51,433 bases of DNA from Oscillospiraceae bacterium (GTDB taxonomy: Bacteria; Bacillota; Clostridia; Oscillospirales; Ruminococcaceae), in contig JAIDPG010000234.1 in NCBI GenBank assembly GCA_029062865.1, positions 1 to 51,433 of the forward strand. Direction: 5' to 3'. The notes under the pieces were generated by a model. The model made no database searches and had not been told where the DNA came from. It worked only from the letters and a program-made list of their open reading frames with translations. Numbering within the stretch: the stretch's first letter is position 1; each line of letters begins with the position of its first letter. Positions 24,148-32,762 of the stretch are shown in pieces. A program made the position numbers and the translations under genes.

Positions 24148-27084
24148 TCAATTGATCTTGTCTCGCCACTCATTGGCAATTTCGGCGCATTTTTCCATAT
24201 CGCTGCTTTCCGCCGCTTCACGAAGCCGCTCGAAGAGCTCCTGCTGATCGTCGGGGTATTTGCCGCGGGACATTCTCTCGACGACCTCGTCGATTTTCAG
24301 CGTGTCGAAATCGTCCAGCGCGGTTTGCAAATCGTCAAGCAGTTCCGACACATTTACGGCTGTGGAGCTGCCGTCCTCGATAAGCGCCAAGCCCCATTCC
24401 TCCATGATTTTGAGACAGTCGTCCACGTCGGTGTTTTCCGCCGCTGTTTTCAGCCGCTCGAAAAATTCCTTGCCGCGCTCGGTGAGCTCCAGCTTCGAGA
24501 TCTTTTCCAGCGCCTCGTCGATTTGAAGCGTGTCAAAATTATCCAGCGCCTCGTGCATATAATCCAGCATCACAACAACGCTTTGGAACATCGGCGGCTT
24601 GATTTCCTGCGGCTCTTCCTCAGCAAAGTATTTACCGAGAGCTTTATGCAATTCGAGATATTCCTCAATAAGCTCGTCGGTTTTCTCGTTGATCAAATCA
24701 ATATTGCCCTCGTTGCCGGCTTTTTCCATTTCAAAGGCAACGTCCGCGAGGTGATCTGCGCCGACCTGCCTTGACGCGCTTTTCAGCGCGTGGACCTCGA
24801 TCGTGTAATTGCGCCAGTTTTCCGCCGCCTTGTGGTCGAGGATTGTCTTGGCTTTCTTCTCGATAGAGTTGTAATACTCCTTGAGAACCGTCCAGAACAG
24901 CTTTTCGGTGCCGAGCATCGAAAGCGCGCTCTGGGTGTTCAGCTCCTTAACGTCGGAAGCCGCGAAGCCGCCCTCCGATTTGGTTTCCACGACTACTTGC
25001 TCCTCCGCAAACGCGTGACCCTCCTTGTCAAGGGGCACGATTTTTTCCTTCGGGAGCCAGTGCGCCAGCTTCGCGAGCGCGTTCTTGAGATCGATCGGCT
25101 TCGCTACAAAGTCGTTCATGCCCTCTCGGATAAACATTTCCCTTGCTCCGCCGATGGCGTTCGCCGTCAGCGCGATTATAGGTACGTCGTTATAGCTCGG
25201 CACAAGCCGCCTGATGATATGCGTCGCCTCGATACCGTCGACCTCCGGCATCATGTGATCCATAAAAATCAAGTCGTATTTTGTGTGGTGAATTTTCTCG
25301 ATAGCCGCCGAGGCGCTCTGCGCCGTGTCTATCGTCATTTGCAGTGGCGCGAGAAGTCCAGAAGCCACCGTGAGGTTCACGGCGTTGTCGTCGACGATAA
25401 GGATATGCGCGTCGGGCGCGACATACGCAAACGTCTCGCCCTCGCTTTCGCCGCTGTCAATGTGAATATCGTGAATTCCCATAGCGTTATACAGGCTCAG
25501 CGAATACGCGGGCTTGCTGATAACGCGGACGTTCGGGATTTCAACCACGTCAATGCTGTCGTAAGGCACGAGCACAAGGCACTGAACCTCCGGCTGCGCC
25601 GCCACGAAATCCTGGATAATTTTCGTGAAGTACGCCTTTTCAACGATGAACGCGTCCACGTTGAGCTTATCGAGCTTTGTCACGTTGCTGTTGGTCGCGC
25701 AGTCGATATACTCCGCGCCGATGCGCTCCAGATCCTTAATAAGCTGCTTTTTCACATACGGATTTTCGATAAGCACCGCGGCTTTCGGCGGAGCGTCGAG
25801 CGGCGGCATTACGGGCGCGCCGTCAACTACCTTCTGCGGCACCTCAAATGTGAACGTTGTGCCCTTTTCGTACTCGCTCTCCAGCGAGATCGTGCCGCCC
25901 ATAAGCTCAAGCAGCTGCTTGGAGATCGCGAGCCCCAGCCCCGTGCCCTCAATGTTGCGGTTACGCTTGCTGTCAACCTGCTGGAACGAGTTGAACAGCT
26001 TGTGCATATCCTTTTCTTTTATTCCGATGCCCGTGTCCGCGATTTTCACCTTCATCACGATCTCGTCCTCGCCGCGGCTTTCAAAGTTCATCTCGAAATG
26101 AACCTCGCCGCGCTGCGTGAATTTCACGGCGTTTGTAAGCAGATTCAAGATAATTTGGTGAATTCGCACATTGTCGCCGTAAAGCCGTTTTGGCATTTCG
26201 GGAGAGATATCCATCGTGAACTCAATCGGCTTTTCGCCAATTCGGCTGTTGACAATGCTCGTGAGATCCTGAATAACGGAAAGCGGCTCGTACTCAACGT
26301 CCACGATGTCCATTTTGCCCGACTCTATCTTCGAGAAGTCGAGAATATCGTTGATGATGACCAGCAAATTCTTGCTGGAGGATTTTATCTGATGTATGTA
26401 TTCGCGAACCGCCGGCGACATTTCCTCGCGCATTGCCAGATCCGCGAGACCTATGACCGCGTTCATCGGTGTGCGTATCTCGTGGCTCATATTCGCGAGA
26501 AAGTCCGATTTCATTTTAGACGCTTTTTCGATCTCGAGGTTGCTCTTGTGGAGCTCGTAGCTTTTCAGCGCCATATTTGAAAGCGTCGAGGCGATGACGA
26601 AAAGCGAGTGCGCCGCCTTTTCAACGCGCTCGTTGCTTACTATCGGTATCTTCTTGACAGCCGCCTCATACTCGTCCGGGTCGATGCCGAGCTCCACCGC
26701 CGTTTCGCGTATGCTCGGGATATACGGCGGCTCGACAAGCACCTGCCCGCCGATAAAGCTCCCGACGATCTCGCCGTTTGCGACAATTGGCGCGGCGAAA
26801 TCGACAAGCCCCGCGTGGCAGCGATAGGACACGGAGTTTCCGAATTTTCTCGTAATTTCAGCGCCGTTTATGTCGCAGCGCTCGCAGCGCTTGCGCCCCT
26901 CCTCGGTCGGGCGCGTCAGCTTCATACAAAAATCCGTAAACGCCGAGCCCTCTGTGATAGCTATGCCGTCAGCGTCCGTCGTAAGGCTCGCCATGCCCGT
27001 CATATCCGAAAAAGCGTCCTGAATAGCCTGGAGCGTGTCCTTATCTATAAGATCGGTTAGGTGAAGCTTGTTCTCGCTATCCAT
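24148..27084 (-). CDS. PocR-domain hybrid sensor histidine kinase with REC and Hpt
   Basis: 978 residues. PocR sensory domain at about 8-170 with its conserved cysteines (Cys53, Cys67, Cys70, Cys89). HisKA with His201 (NMSHEIRTPMN), HATPase to about 415 (DTGIGIKEKD, GTGLGLAISKQL), a degenerate receiver, then a true receiver (ILIVDDNAVNLT, phospho-Asp in IFMDHMMP) and an Hpt domain (VHALKSASRQVGA). The last 140 residues hold two copies of a helical repeat (ALDNFDTLQIDEALEKIS and ALDDFDTLKIDEVVERMS). No membrane segment: a cytoplasmic phosphorelay kinase, possibly sensing a small hydrocarbon-type metabolite as other PocR domains do. Followed 21 bp upstream by its probable partner. Confidence 0.9.
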   Translation of the reverse strand: MDSENKLHLTDLIDKDTLQAIQDAFSDMTGMASLTTDADGIAITEGSAFTDFCMKLTRPTEEGRKRCERCDINGAEITRKFGNSVSYRCHAGLVDFAAPIVANGEIVGSFIGGQVLVEPPYIPSIRETAVELGIDPDEYEAAVKKIPIVSNERVEKAAHSLFVIASTLSNMALKSYELHKSNLEIEKASKMKSDFLANMSHEIRTPMNAVIGLADLAMREEMSPAVREYIHQIKSSSKNLLVIINDILDFSKIESGKMDIVDVEYEPLSVIQDLTSIVNSRIGEKPIEFTMDISPEMPKRLYGDNVRIHQIILNLLTNAVKFTQRGEVHFEMNFESRGEDEIVMKVKIADTGIGIKEKDMHKLFNSFQQVDSKRNRNIEGTGLGLAISKQLLELMGGTISLESEYEKGTTFTFEVPQKVVDGAPVMPPLDAPPKAAVLIENPYVKKQLIKDLERIGAEYIDCATNSNVTKLDKLNVDAFIVEKAYFTKIIQDFVAAQPEVQCLVLVPYDSIDVVEIPNVRVISKPAYSLSLYNAMGIHDIHIDSGESEGETFAYVAPDAHILIVDDNAVNLTVASGLLAPLQMTIDTAQSASAAIEKIHHTKYDLIFMDHMMPEVDGIEATHIIRRLVPSYNDVPIIALTANAIGGAREMFIREGMNDFVAKPIDLKNALAKLAHWLPKEKIVPLDKEGHAFAEEQVVVETKSEGGFAASDVKELNTQSALSMLGTEKLFWTVLKEYYNSIEKKAKTILDHKAAENWRNYTIEVHALKSASRQVGADHLADVAFEMEKAGNEGNIDLINEKTDELIEEYLELHKALGKYFAEEEPQEIKPPMFQSVVVMLDYMHEALDNFDTLQIDEALEKISKLELTERGKEFFERLKTAAENTDVDDCLKIMEEWGLALIEDGSSTAVNVSELLDDLQTALDDFDTLKIDEVVERMSRGKYPDDQQELFERLREAAESSDMEKCAEIANEWRDKIN

Positions 27085-27105
27085 AAACTCATCTCCTAAA
27101 CTTTA

Positions 27106-27945
27106 TCATTCGGTAAGGTTCACGATTGTCGAAGCGAGCATATCCATATCAATGGGCTTAAGTAAGTAGCTATGCGGCTTCAGCGACATTACCTCCAAAA
27201 TCTTTTCGCGCTCGGAAACGCCCGTCAAAAAGCACACGGGGATATGCGCTGCCTTGGGGTTTTTCTTGAGTCTGCGGAAAATATCCGCGCCCGTTTCTAT
27301 CGGCATTTCGTAGTCGAGAATGATAAGATCGACCTTTTTCGTGTCTATTAGCTTATCGACCATAACGCCGTTTATCATCGCGGTAATCTCGTATTTATCG
27401 CCGAGCCCCGCCTTTACGAGCTTCAGGACGTTACGGTCGTCGTCGACGATCAGAATGTGCTTCTTTTCGCCGCTTGCCGCGATCTTTGCCGCCTCCGCTT
27501 CGAGAGCCGCCTGCTTTGCCGCTTCCTCGGCTTTTTTCGCAGCGACTCTCGCTTCGGCGCGCTCTTTAGCCTCATTCAGCTCGTCGAAATAGCGCGTTAT
27601 TCTAAGCACAAGGTTATCGGGAGTTACCGGGCGGCGGATAAGTACGTTAGCAGTGTATCTCGACGTTGCCTCGATCGAGTTGCAGGTGTCCGAGTCGCTG
27701 ATGATGAAAACTGCCGCGCCGTTATAGTCCGAGTCCTCCTTGAGCCTGTTTATCGTGTTGACGGTTCGTTCGTACTCGCGCTCGACAAAGCACACATACG
27801 CGTCGGGATTGAAAACCTTGAAGTGCCCGACAATATCCTGCCAGCACTCCGATGTGGAAAGCGTATCGAAAAACGCGTCGGTATGCTGGATAAAATCGGA
27901 CACAAGCCCGCCGTTTCTGCCGTTTAACAAGATTTTGTATTTCAT
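27106..27945 (-). CDS. tandem receiver response regulator without output domain
   Basis: 279 residues from ATG 27945 (CCGGAGGACG upstream). An upstream start 19 codons earlier lacks a site and lies within the promoter region. Residues 1-125 form a degenerate receiver (PDAYVCFVEREYE at the Asp position). An Ala/Glu-rich coiled linker (EAAKQAALEAEAA) follows, then a canonical receiver (ILIVDDDRNVLKL; LIILDYEMPIETG; LLKP). No DNA-binding or enzymatic output. First gene of a two-gene operon with the PocR hybrid kinase, so it is a phosphorelay intermediate or interacts with a protein target. Confidence 0.88.
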   Translation of the reverse strand: MKYKILLNGRNGGLVSDFIQHTDAFFDTLSTSECWQDIVGHFKVFNPDAYVCFVEREYERTVNTINRLKEDSDYNGAAVFIISDSDTCNSIEATSRYTANVLIRRPVTPDNLVLRITRYFDELNEAKERAEARVAAKKAEEAAKQAALEAEAAKIAASGEKKHILIVDDDRNVLKLVKAGLGDKYEITAMINGVMVDKLIDTKKVDLIILDYEMPIETGADIFRRLKKNPKAAHIPVCFLTGVSEREKILEVMSLKPHSYLLKPIDMDMLASTIVNLTE

Positions 27946-27990
27946 AATCGTCCTCCGGAAGTTTAATTTATTCGAGACTTCACCATTTAC

Positions 27991-28019
27991 ATTATAGCAC
28001 AAATTATGAGGTTTGTCAA
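27991..28019 (-). promoter_or_regulatory. promoter of the REC/PocR-kinase operon
   Basis: Minus strand: TTGACA (28019-28014), 17 bp, TATAAT (27996-27991) with TGC before it. Consensus strength. Confidence 0.85.
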
Positions 28020-28068
28020 GATTTTCCGAAGCATTTCCCCAAAAGGCTCAAATTCCGTCGAAAAAGGG

Positions 28069-28284
28069 TTGACAATTGCCTGAAAATATTATATAATTAA
28101 AGTGTATATTTGTCTTTAGGAGGAATTCGCCGGAAAAGTGCGCGAAACCGCACGATATAATCAAACCCGCATTTTTCCCGCGTTTTTCAATAAGCACGGA
28201 TTTGGCGCTTACTCCCCGCCGACGGCGGGGAGAAGCGAAAACTACGCGTTATAACTAAAAACCACATTTTCAAGGAGATGTATT
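28069..28284 (+). promoter_or_regulatory. promoter and long structured leader of the SBP hybrid kinase
   Basis: TTGACA (28069-28074), 17 bp, TATAAT (28092-28097) leaves a leader of about 180 nt. It contains an orphan AGGAGG (28118-28123) not followed by a start at usable distance, a GTGCG/CGCAC hairpin (28138-28153) and a very stable CTCCCCGCC/GGCGGGGAG hairpin (28212-28232). The gene's own site is AAGGAG at 28273. No riboswitch class recognised. Confidence 0.6.
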
Positions 28285-31200
28285 ATGGGGAGCATTTCAA
28301 GGAAAATAACATATTTCGGAAAAAGGCTTGCGGCGGCGCTTTTGGCGGCGGCTTTGCTGATCATGCCGAGCTTTTCCGCGTTTGCGGCGGCTTCAGACGA
28401 GGTCAAGTCAAACAACCGCACCGTAAGGGCGGGCATTTTCGCGTTTGACGGCTATCACATGAAGGACGAAAACGGCACGCTGACGGGCTACGGCATTGAT
28501 TTCCTTAATCTGGTATCGGAATACTCGCGGCTGAATTTTCAATACACGGGCTATGATAGAGCCTGGGGCGATATGCTGGATATGCTCGAAAGCGGTGACA
28601 TAGACGTTGTGACCTCCGCGCGCCGCACGCCCGACCGCGAGGAGCGCTTCGCGTTTTCGCTGCCTATCGGGCGCAACAGCACGATTTTGTCTATCAGGGT
28701 GAACAACACCAAGCTTCACCGCGGCAATTACAAAACCTACAACAATATGCTCGTCGGGCAGATCCCCGGCAGCAGTCAGAACGAGAGCCTCGCGGAGTTC
28801 GCCGAGGAAAACAGCTTTACCTACCGAGTGAAGGAATATGCCGACACCGAGGAGCTCGCGGCGGCTTTGCAAAGCGGCGAGGTCGACGCTATTTTGTCAA
28901 GCGATCTGAGGAAATCCGAGAACGAGAAGACGCTTGACATCATCGAGGAAGCGGATTTCTACGCGATCGTAAGAAAGAATGACACGGCGCTTCTTGACGA
29001 GATAAACTACGCTATCGAGCAAATGGATATCAACGAGGGTGACTGGAAAAACACGCTGTTTTACAGGCATTACGGACCCGTTTATTCCTCCGCGCTGTCG
29101 TTTACGGAGCGCGAGCTTGAGTACATCGACAAGGTGAAATCGGGTGAGAAGAAGATAACCGTTACCGCGATGAACGACAGAGCGCCGTATTCCTATGTCG
29201 AGAACGGCGAGCTGAAAGGCATTCTCGTTGATTATTTCGCGTCGGCAATGGAGCTTGCGGGGCTGCCTTATGAGATCGTCATCCCCGAAAGTCATGATGA
29301 CTATCACAAAATCGCCGAAACGAACGGCGTAAGCGTCGTGATCGACAACATCACCGACGGAAGCGCGGGCTCGAGCATCGTCGAGAACGCGGTCTATCGA
29401 GGCTTCAGCACCGAAAGCTATACGACCGTAAGAATAGCGCGCGTTGTAAGACTGGATCATTCCGGGGAGATAAAGACCGCCGCCGTCGCGAAATCGCAGG
29501 GCAGGGAATACCTCTCGCCGGAGCTTCTGGAGGGCTGCGAGGTCGTAAACTACGCGTCGGGAGAAGAGGCGCTGCAAGCCGTGCTCGACCGTAAGGCGGA
29601 CGTTGCGTATGTCTACGCGTTTTCCGCGCAGCTTTTCGTGAACCACGACGCGACAAACTCCCTCAACTATAATATCTTAAGCGGAATGACCGCGCGGCTT
29701 AATATGTACGTAAGCATCGACACCGACCACGAATTGCTGACTATCCTCAACAAATGCATAAAGCAGACCCCCGGCGACACGCTTAATCAGCTCGCAATGG
29801 ACTACACGACGTACACGATCGGCGATATGAGCATCTGGCAGTATATGAAGGCGAACCCCGCGATTATGCTGGCGGCGTTCTTTGTTGTGGCGTTTATCGT
29901 CTGCGTTATCGTCGGGCTTGCTTTGCGGGCGCGGTGGAACAAAAAGCTGCTGCTTACTACCGAGCAGTCCAACAAGAAAATGTCCGAGCAGCTTGCGATC
30001 GTTGAGGCGCTGAGCCGCGATTACACGAACGTTTACTCGGTGAGCGAGGAGCGCGCGACGGCGCGTATAATCAAGCTCGAGGGCTACGTAACCGAGGGCT
30101 TGAAGAAGGACTCCACCGCCGAGCACGACTACACCGCCATTCTCGAAAAGTACATCAAATCGCGCGTTCACGAGGAGGACCGCGAGGAGCTTCTGCGCGA
30201 TCTTTCGCTGGACGTTATCCGCGAGAAGCTGGAGGAGAACGGGGAGCTTTTCGGAAGCTACCGCATTGTCGACGACGACGGCGAAATCCACCATTTCCAG
30301 TACACGTATCTCAAAATAAAGGGCAGCGACAACGCCCACAGCGACTTTATCCTCGCGGGCTTCAGAAACATCGACGAGGTTATGCGCAAGGAGCAGGAGC
30401 AGAAGGAAATTCTCTCCGAGGCGCTTGAACGGGCGCAGTACGCGAACAACGCCAAAACGACGTTCCTTAACAATATGTCCCACGACATCAGAACGCCGAT
30501 GAACGCGATTATCGGCTTTACGTCGCTCGCGACGACGCATATTGACAACAAGGAGCAGGTGAGCGGTTATTTAAGCAAGATTATGACCTCGGGAAATCAC
30601 CTGCTGAGCCTTATCAACGACGTTCTGGATATGAGCCGCATCGAAAGCGGCAAGGTGAAGATCGAGGAAAAGGAAACGAGCCTCCCCGAGATTATGCACG
30701 ACCTCAAAACGATCGTCCAGGCGGACGTGAAGTCAAAGCAGCTTGAGTTCTACATTGATTCGCTTGACGTTACAAACGAGACGATAATCTGCGATAAATT
30801 GCGGCTTAATCAGGTGCTGCTGAATATCCTGAGCAACGCGATGAAATACACAAAGCCCGGTGGCATGGTGAGCGTCCGCGTTATTCAGACCGCCGAGGCG
30901 GAGGACGGCTTCGCGTCGTTCGAGTTCCGCGTTAAGGACACGGGCATCGGCATGAGCCCCGAGTTCTTAAAGCACGTGTTCGAGCCGTTCGAGCGCGAGC
31001 AGACCTCTACCGTCAGCGGAATTCAGGGCACGGGCTTGGGGCTTACGATAACGAAAAATATTGTCGATATGATGGGCGGCACGATAACGGTGACAAGCGA
31101 AGAGGGCAAGGGCTCGGAGTTTGTCGTGGACTTTAAGTTCCGCGTTGCGGAAGCTGCCGAGGAGCCGCAGACGGTTGAGGAGCTTGCCGGCACGCGGGCG

Positions 31201-31992
31201 CTTGTCGTCGACGATGACGTGAACACCTGCGTCAGCGTAAGCAAAATGCTCTCCGCGTTTGGACTTCACCCCGACTGGACGACGCTCGGCAGCGAGGCGG
31301 TCATTCGCACGGAGTTCGCGATAGAGCAAAACGAGCCGTTCGGCGTGTATATCATCGACTGGCTTATGCCCGATATGAACGGCATAGAGCTCGCGAGAAG
31401 GCTTCGCCGCGTCATCGGCGATGCCGCGCCGATAATTATCCTCTCCGCGTATGACTGGTCGGACATCGAGATCGAGGCGAGAGAAGCGGGCGTAACGGCG
31501 TTCTGCTCCAAGCCGATCTTCGCTTCGGAGCTCAGAAATATCCTCGCGGCGCCGTTTACCGAGCACTCTAAAAAGGAAGAGCCCGAAGAACCCGAGCCGA
31601 ACTTCGAGGGCAGGCGGCTTCTTCTCGTTGAGGACAACGAGCTCAACCAAGAGATCGCGCAGACTATTCTCGAGGGCGCGGGCTTTGTGATCGACACGGC
31701 GGACGACGGAAGCGTCGCCGTGGAGCGCATGAAGGAAATGCCCGCGGACACCTACGACGCTATACTGATGGACGTTCAGATGCCGATCATGAACGGCTAT
31801 CAGGCGACAAGAGCGATCCGCGCGCTTGACGACCCGATCAAAGCCGCGAAGCCGATAATCGCGATGACAGCAAACGCGTTAGAGGAGGACAGAAAGGAAG
31901 CGATGGAATCCGGCATGAACGGCTACGTTCCGAAGCCTATCGACATTCCCACGCTTATGAAAACGCTTGACGAAATCATAAACAAAAAGTGA
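28285..31992 (+). CDS. hybrid sensor histidine kinase with two extracellular SBP domains (BvgS/EvgS-like)
   Basis: 1235 residues. Signal-anchor at 10-36, two solute-binding (SBP_bac_3, amino-acid-binding) domains at about 45-270 and 290-515 (second begins KKITVTAMNDRAPYSYVENG), one membrane segment at 526-548, a PAS-like region at 585-700, HisKA with His733 (NMSHDIRTPMN), HATPase (DTGIGM near 885), receiver 1 with Asp1025 (IIDWLMPD) and receiver 2 with Asp1163 (LMDVQMP). Binding of an amino acid or related ligand outside would gate the phosphorelay. Its stop overlaps the LytTR gene start (GTGA), so the three signalling genes form one transcript. Confidence 0.92.
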   Translation: MGSISRKITYFGKRLAAALLAAALLIMPSFSAFAAASDEVKSNNRTVRAGIFAFDGYHMKDENGTLTGYGIDFLNLVSEYSRLNFQYTGYDRAWGDMLDMLESGDIDVVTSARRTPDREERFAFSLPIGRNSTILSIRVNNTKLHRGNYKTYNNMLVGQIPGSSQNESLAEFAEENSFTYRVKEYADTEELAAALQSGEVDAILSSDLRKSENEKTLDIIEEADFYAIVRKNDTALLDEINYAIEQMDINEGDWKNTLFYRHYGPVYSSALSFTERELEYIDKVKSGEKKITVTAMNDRAPYSYVENGELKGILVDYFASAMELAGLPYEIVIPESHDDYHKIAETNGVSVVIDNITDGSAGSSIVENAVYRGFSTESYTTVRIARVVRLDHSGEIKTAAVAKSQGREYLSPELLEGCEVVNYASGEEALQAVLDRKADVAYVYAFSAQLFVNHDATNSLNYNILSGMTARLNMYVSIDTDHELLTILNKCIKQTPGDTLNQLAMDYTTYTIGDMSIWQYMKANPAIMLAAFFVVAFIVCVIVGLALRARWNKKLLLTTEQSNKKMSEQLAIVEALSRDYTNVYSVSEERATARIIKLEGYVTEGLKKDSTAEHDYTAILEKYIKSRVHEEDREELLRDLSLDVIREKLEENGELFGSYRIVDDDGEIHHFQYTYLKIKGSDNAHSDFILAGFRNIDEVMRKEQEQKEILSEALERAQYANNAKTTFLNNMSHDIRTPMNAIIGFTSLATTHIDNKEQVSGYLSKIMTSGNHLLSLINDVLDMSRIESGKVKIEEKETSLPEIMHDLKTIVQADVKSKQLEFYIDSLDVTNETIICDKLRLNQVLLNILSNAMKYTKPGGMVSVRVIQTAEAEDGFASFEFRVKDTGIGMSPEFLKHVFEPFEREQTSTVSGIQGTGLGLTITKNIVDMMGGTITVTSEEGKGSEFVVDFKFRVAEAAEEPQTVEELAGTRALVVDDDVNTCVSVSKMLSAFGLHPDWTTLGSEAVIRTEFAIEQNEPFGVYIIDWLMPDMNGIELARRLRRVIGDAAPIIILSAYDWSDIEIEAREAGVTAFCSKPIFASELRNILAAPFTEHSKKEEPEEPEPNFEGRRLLLVEDNELNQEIAQTILEGAGFVIDTADDGSVAVERMKEMPADTYDAILMDVQMPIMNGYQATRAIRALDDPIKAAKPIIAMTANALEEDRKEAMESGMNGYVPKPIDIPTLMKTLDEIINKK

Positions 31993-32762
31993 AAGAAGAT
32001 GAAAAATCAGTGCCCAAAACGCATTTTATACTTTGCGACGACAACGCGGACGATCTGGAATCGCTCCGCGAGTCGGTTGAGGATTATATCGCGAGCCGCG
32101 GAATTTCCGGAGAGACACTCTGCTTTTCATCTCCGGAGGAGCTGCTGAAATTCTCCGAGCAAAAGCTCGACGGCAAGGAGGTTTATCTTCTGGATGTTGT
32201 AATGCCGGAGGTTGACGGAATAGATCTCGGCAGGAAGCTCCGCGAGCGCGGCGCGAATTCCGCGGTGATCTACACCAGCACGTCAAAGGAATATGCGCTG
32301 GACGCGTTTGAGGTGCACGCGTTTTCGTATCTGATAAAGCCGTTTTCAAGCGAGAAGCTGTTTGCGGAGCTTGACGGCTGCTTAGGTCAGATAACGCCGC
32401 CTTCTCAGACGATCTCCGTGAAAACCGTGGGCGGCATCGTCGGCGTGGACGCGGCGGAGATAATCGCAGTGGAGTACTACGCGCACCGCCTGACGTTCCA
32501 CTTTAAAAACGGCAAAACGCTTGATACGGTTTACAAAAAACAGCCGTTTAACGTCCAAGCGGAGGAGCTTATCAAAACGGGCTATTTCGTGCGCGTTTCG
32601 GCGAGTTATCTGGTAAATATTAAAAAAATCCGCGGGCTGAAAACCGACGAGTTTATAATGTGCGACGGCTCGCGCTATAAGATCACGAGAAAATTCAGCG
32701 CCGCGCGGCGGCAGTATATCGAGGGTGAAATGCAAAACGGAGATAACGGGGTGAGAAAATGA
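31989..32762 (+). CDS. LytTR response regulator
   Basis: 257 residues from GTG 31989, overlapping the hybrid kinase by 4 bp and the next kinase by 4 bp. Receiver with ILCDDNADD and phospho-Asp in LLDVVMPEVDG, Lys in LIKPFS; LytTR domain from about 138 (IIAVEYYAHRLTFHF; YFVRVSASYLVNI). It can receive phosphate from the GHKL kinase that follows and perhaps from the hybrid kinase before it. I found no copy of the 21-bp operator of the 6.3-7.0 kb locus nearby, so its targets are elsewhere. Confidence 0.9.
   Translation: MKEDEKSVPKTHFILCDDNADDLESLRESVEDYIASRGISGETLCFSSPEELLKFSEQKLDGKEVYLLDVVMPEVDGIDLGRKLRERGANSAVIYTSTSKEYALDAFEVHAFSYLIKPFSSEKLFAELDGCLGQITPPSQTISVKTVGGIVGVDAAEIIAVEYYAHRLTFHFKNGKTLDTVYKKQPFNVQAEELIKTGYFVRVSASYLVNIKKIRGLKTDEFIMCDGSRYKITRKFSAARRQYIEGEMQNGDNGVRK

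Noticed and set aside
24790..26580. 596-codon plus-strand frame opposite the PocR hybrid kinase
   Set aside because: Arg/His/Val-rich shadow of the conserved kinase motifs on the other strand.
28118..28254. 38-codon GTG ORF in the leader of the SBP hybrid kinase
   Set aside because: The start is 14 bp from the AGGAGG, lies inside a hairpin, and the sequence has no protein-like character.
28098..28284. Known riboswitch in the long leader
   Set aside because: Hairpins exist, but I could not match the conserved core of the c-di-GMP, cobalamin, glycine or ydaO classes; a covariance-model scan would decide.
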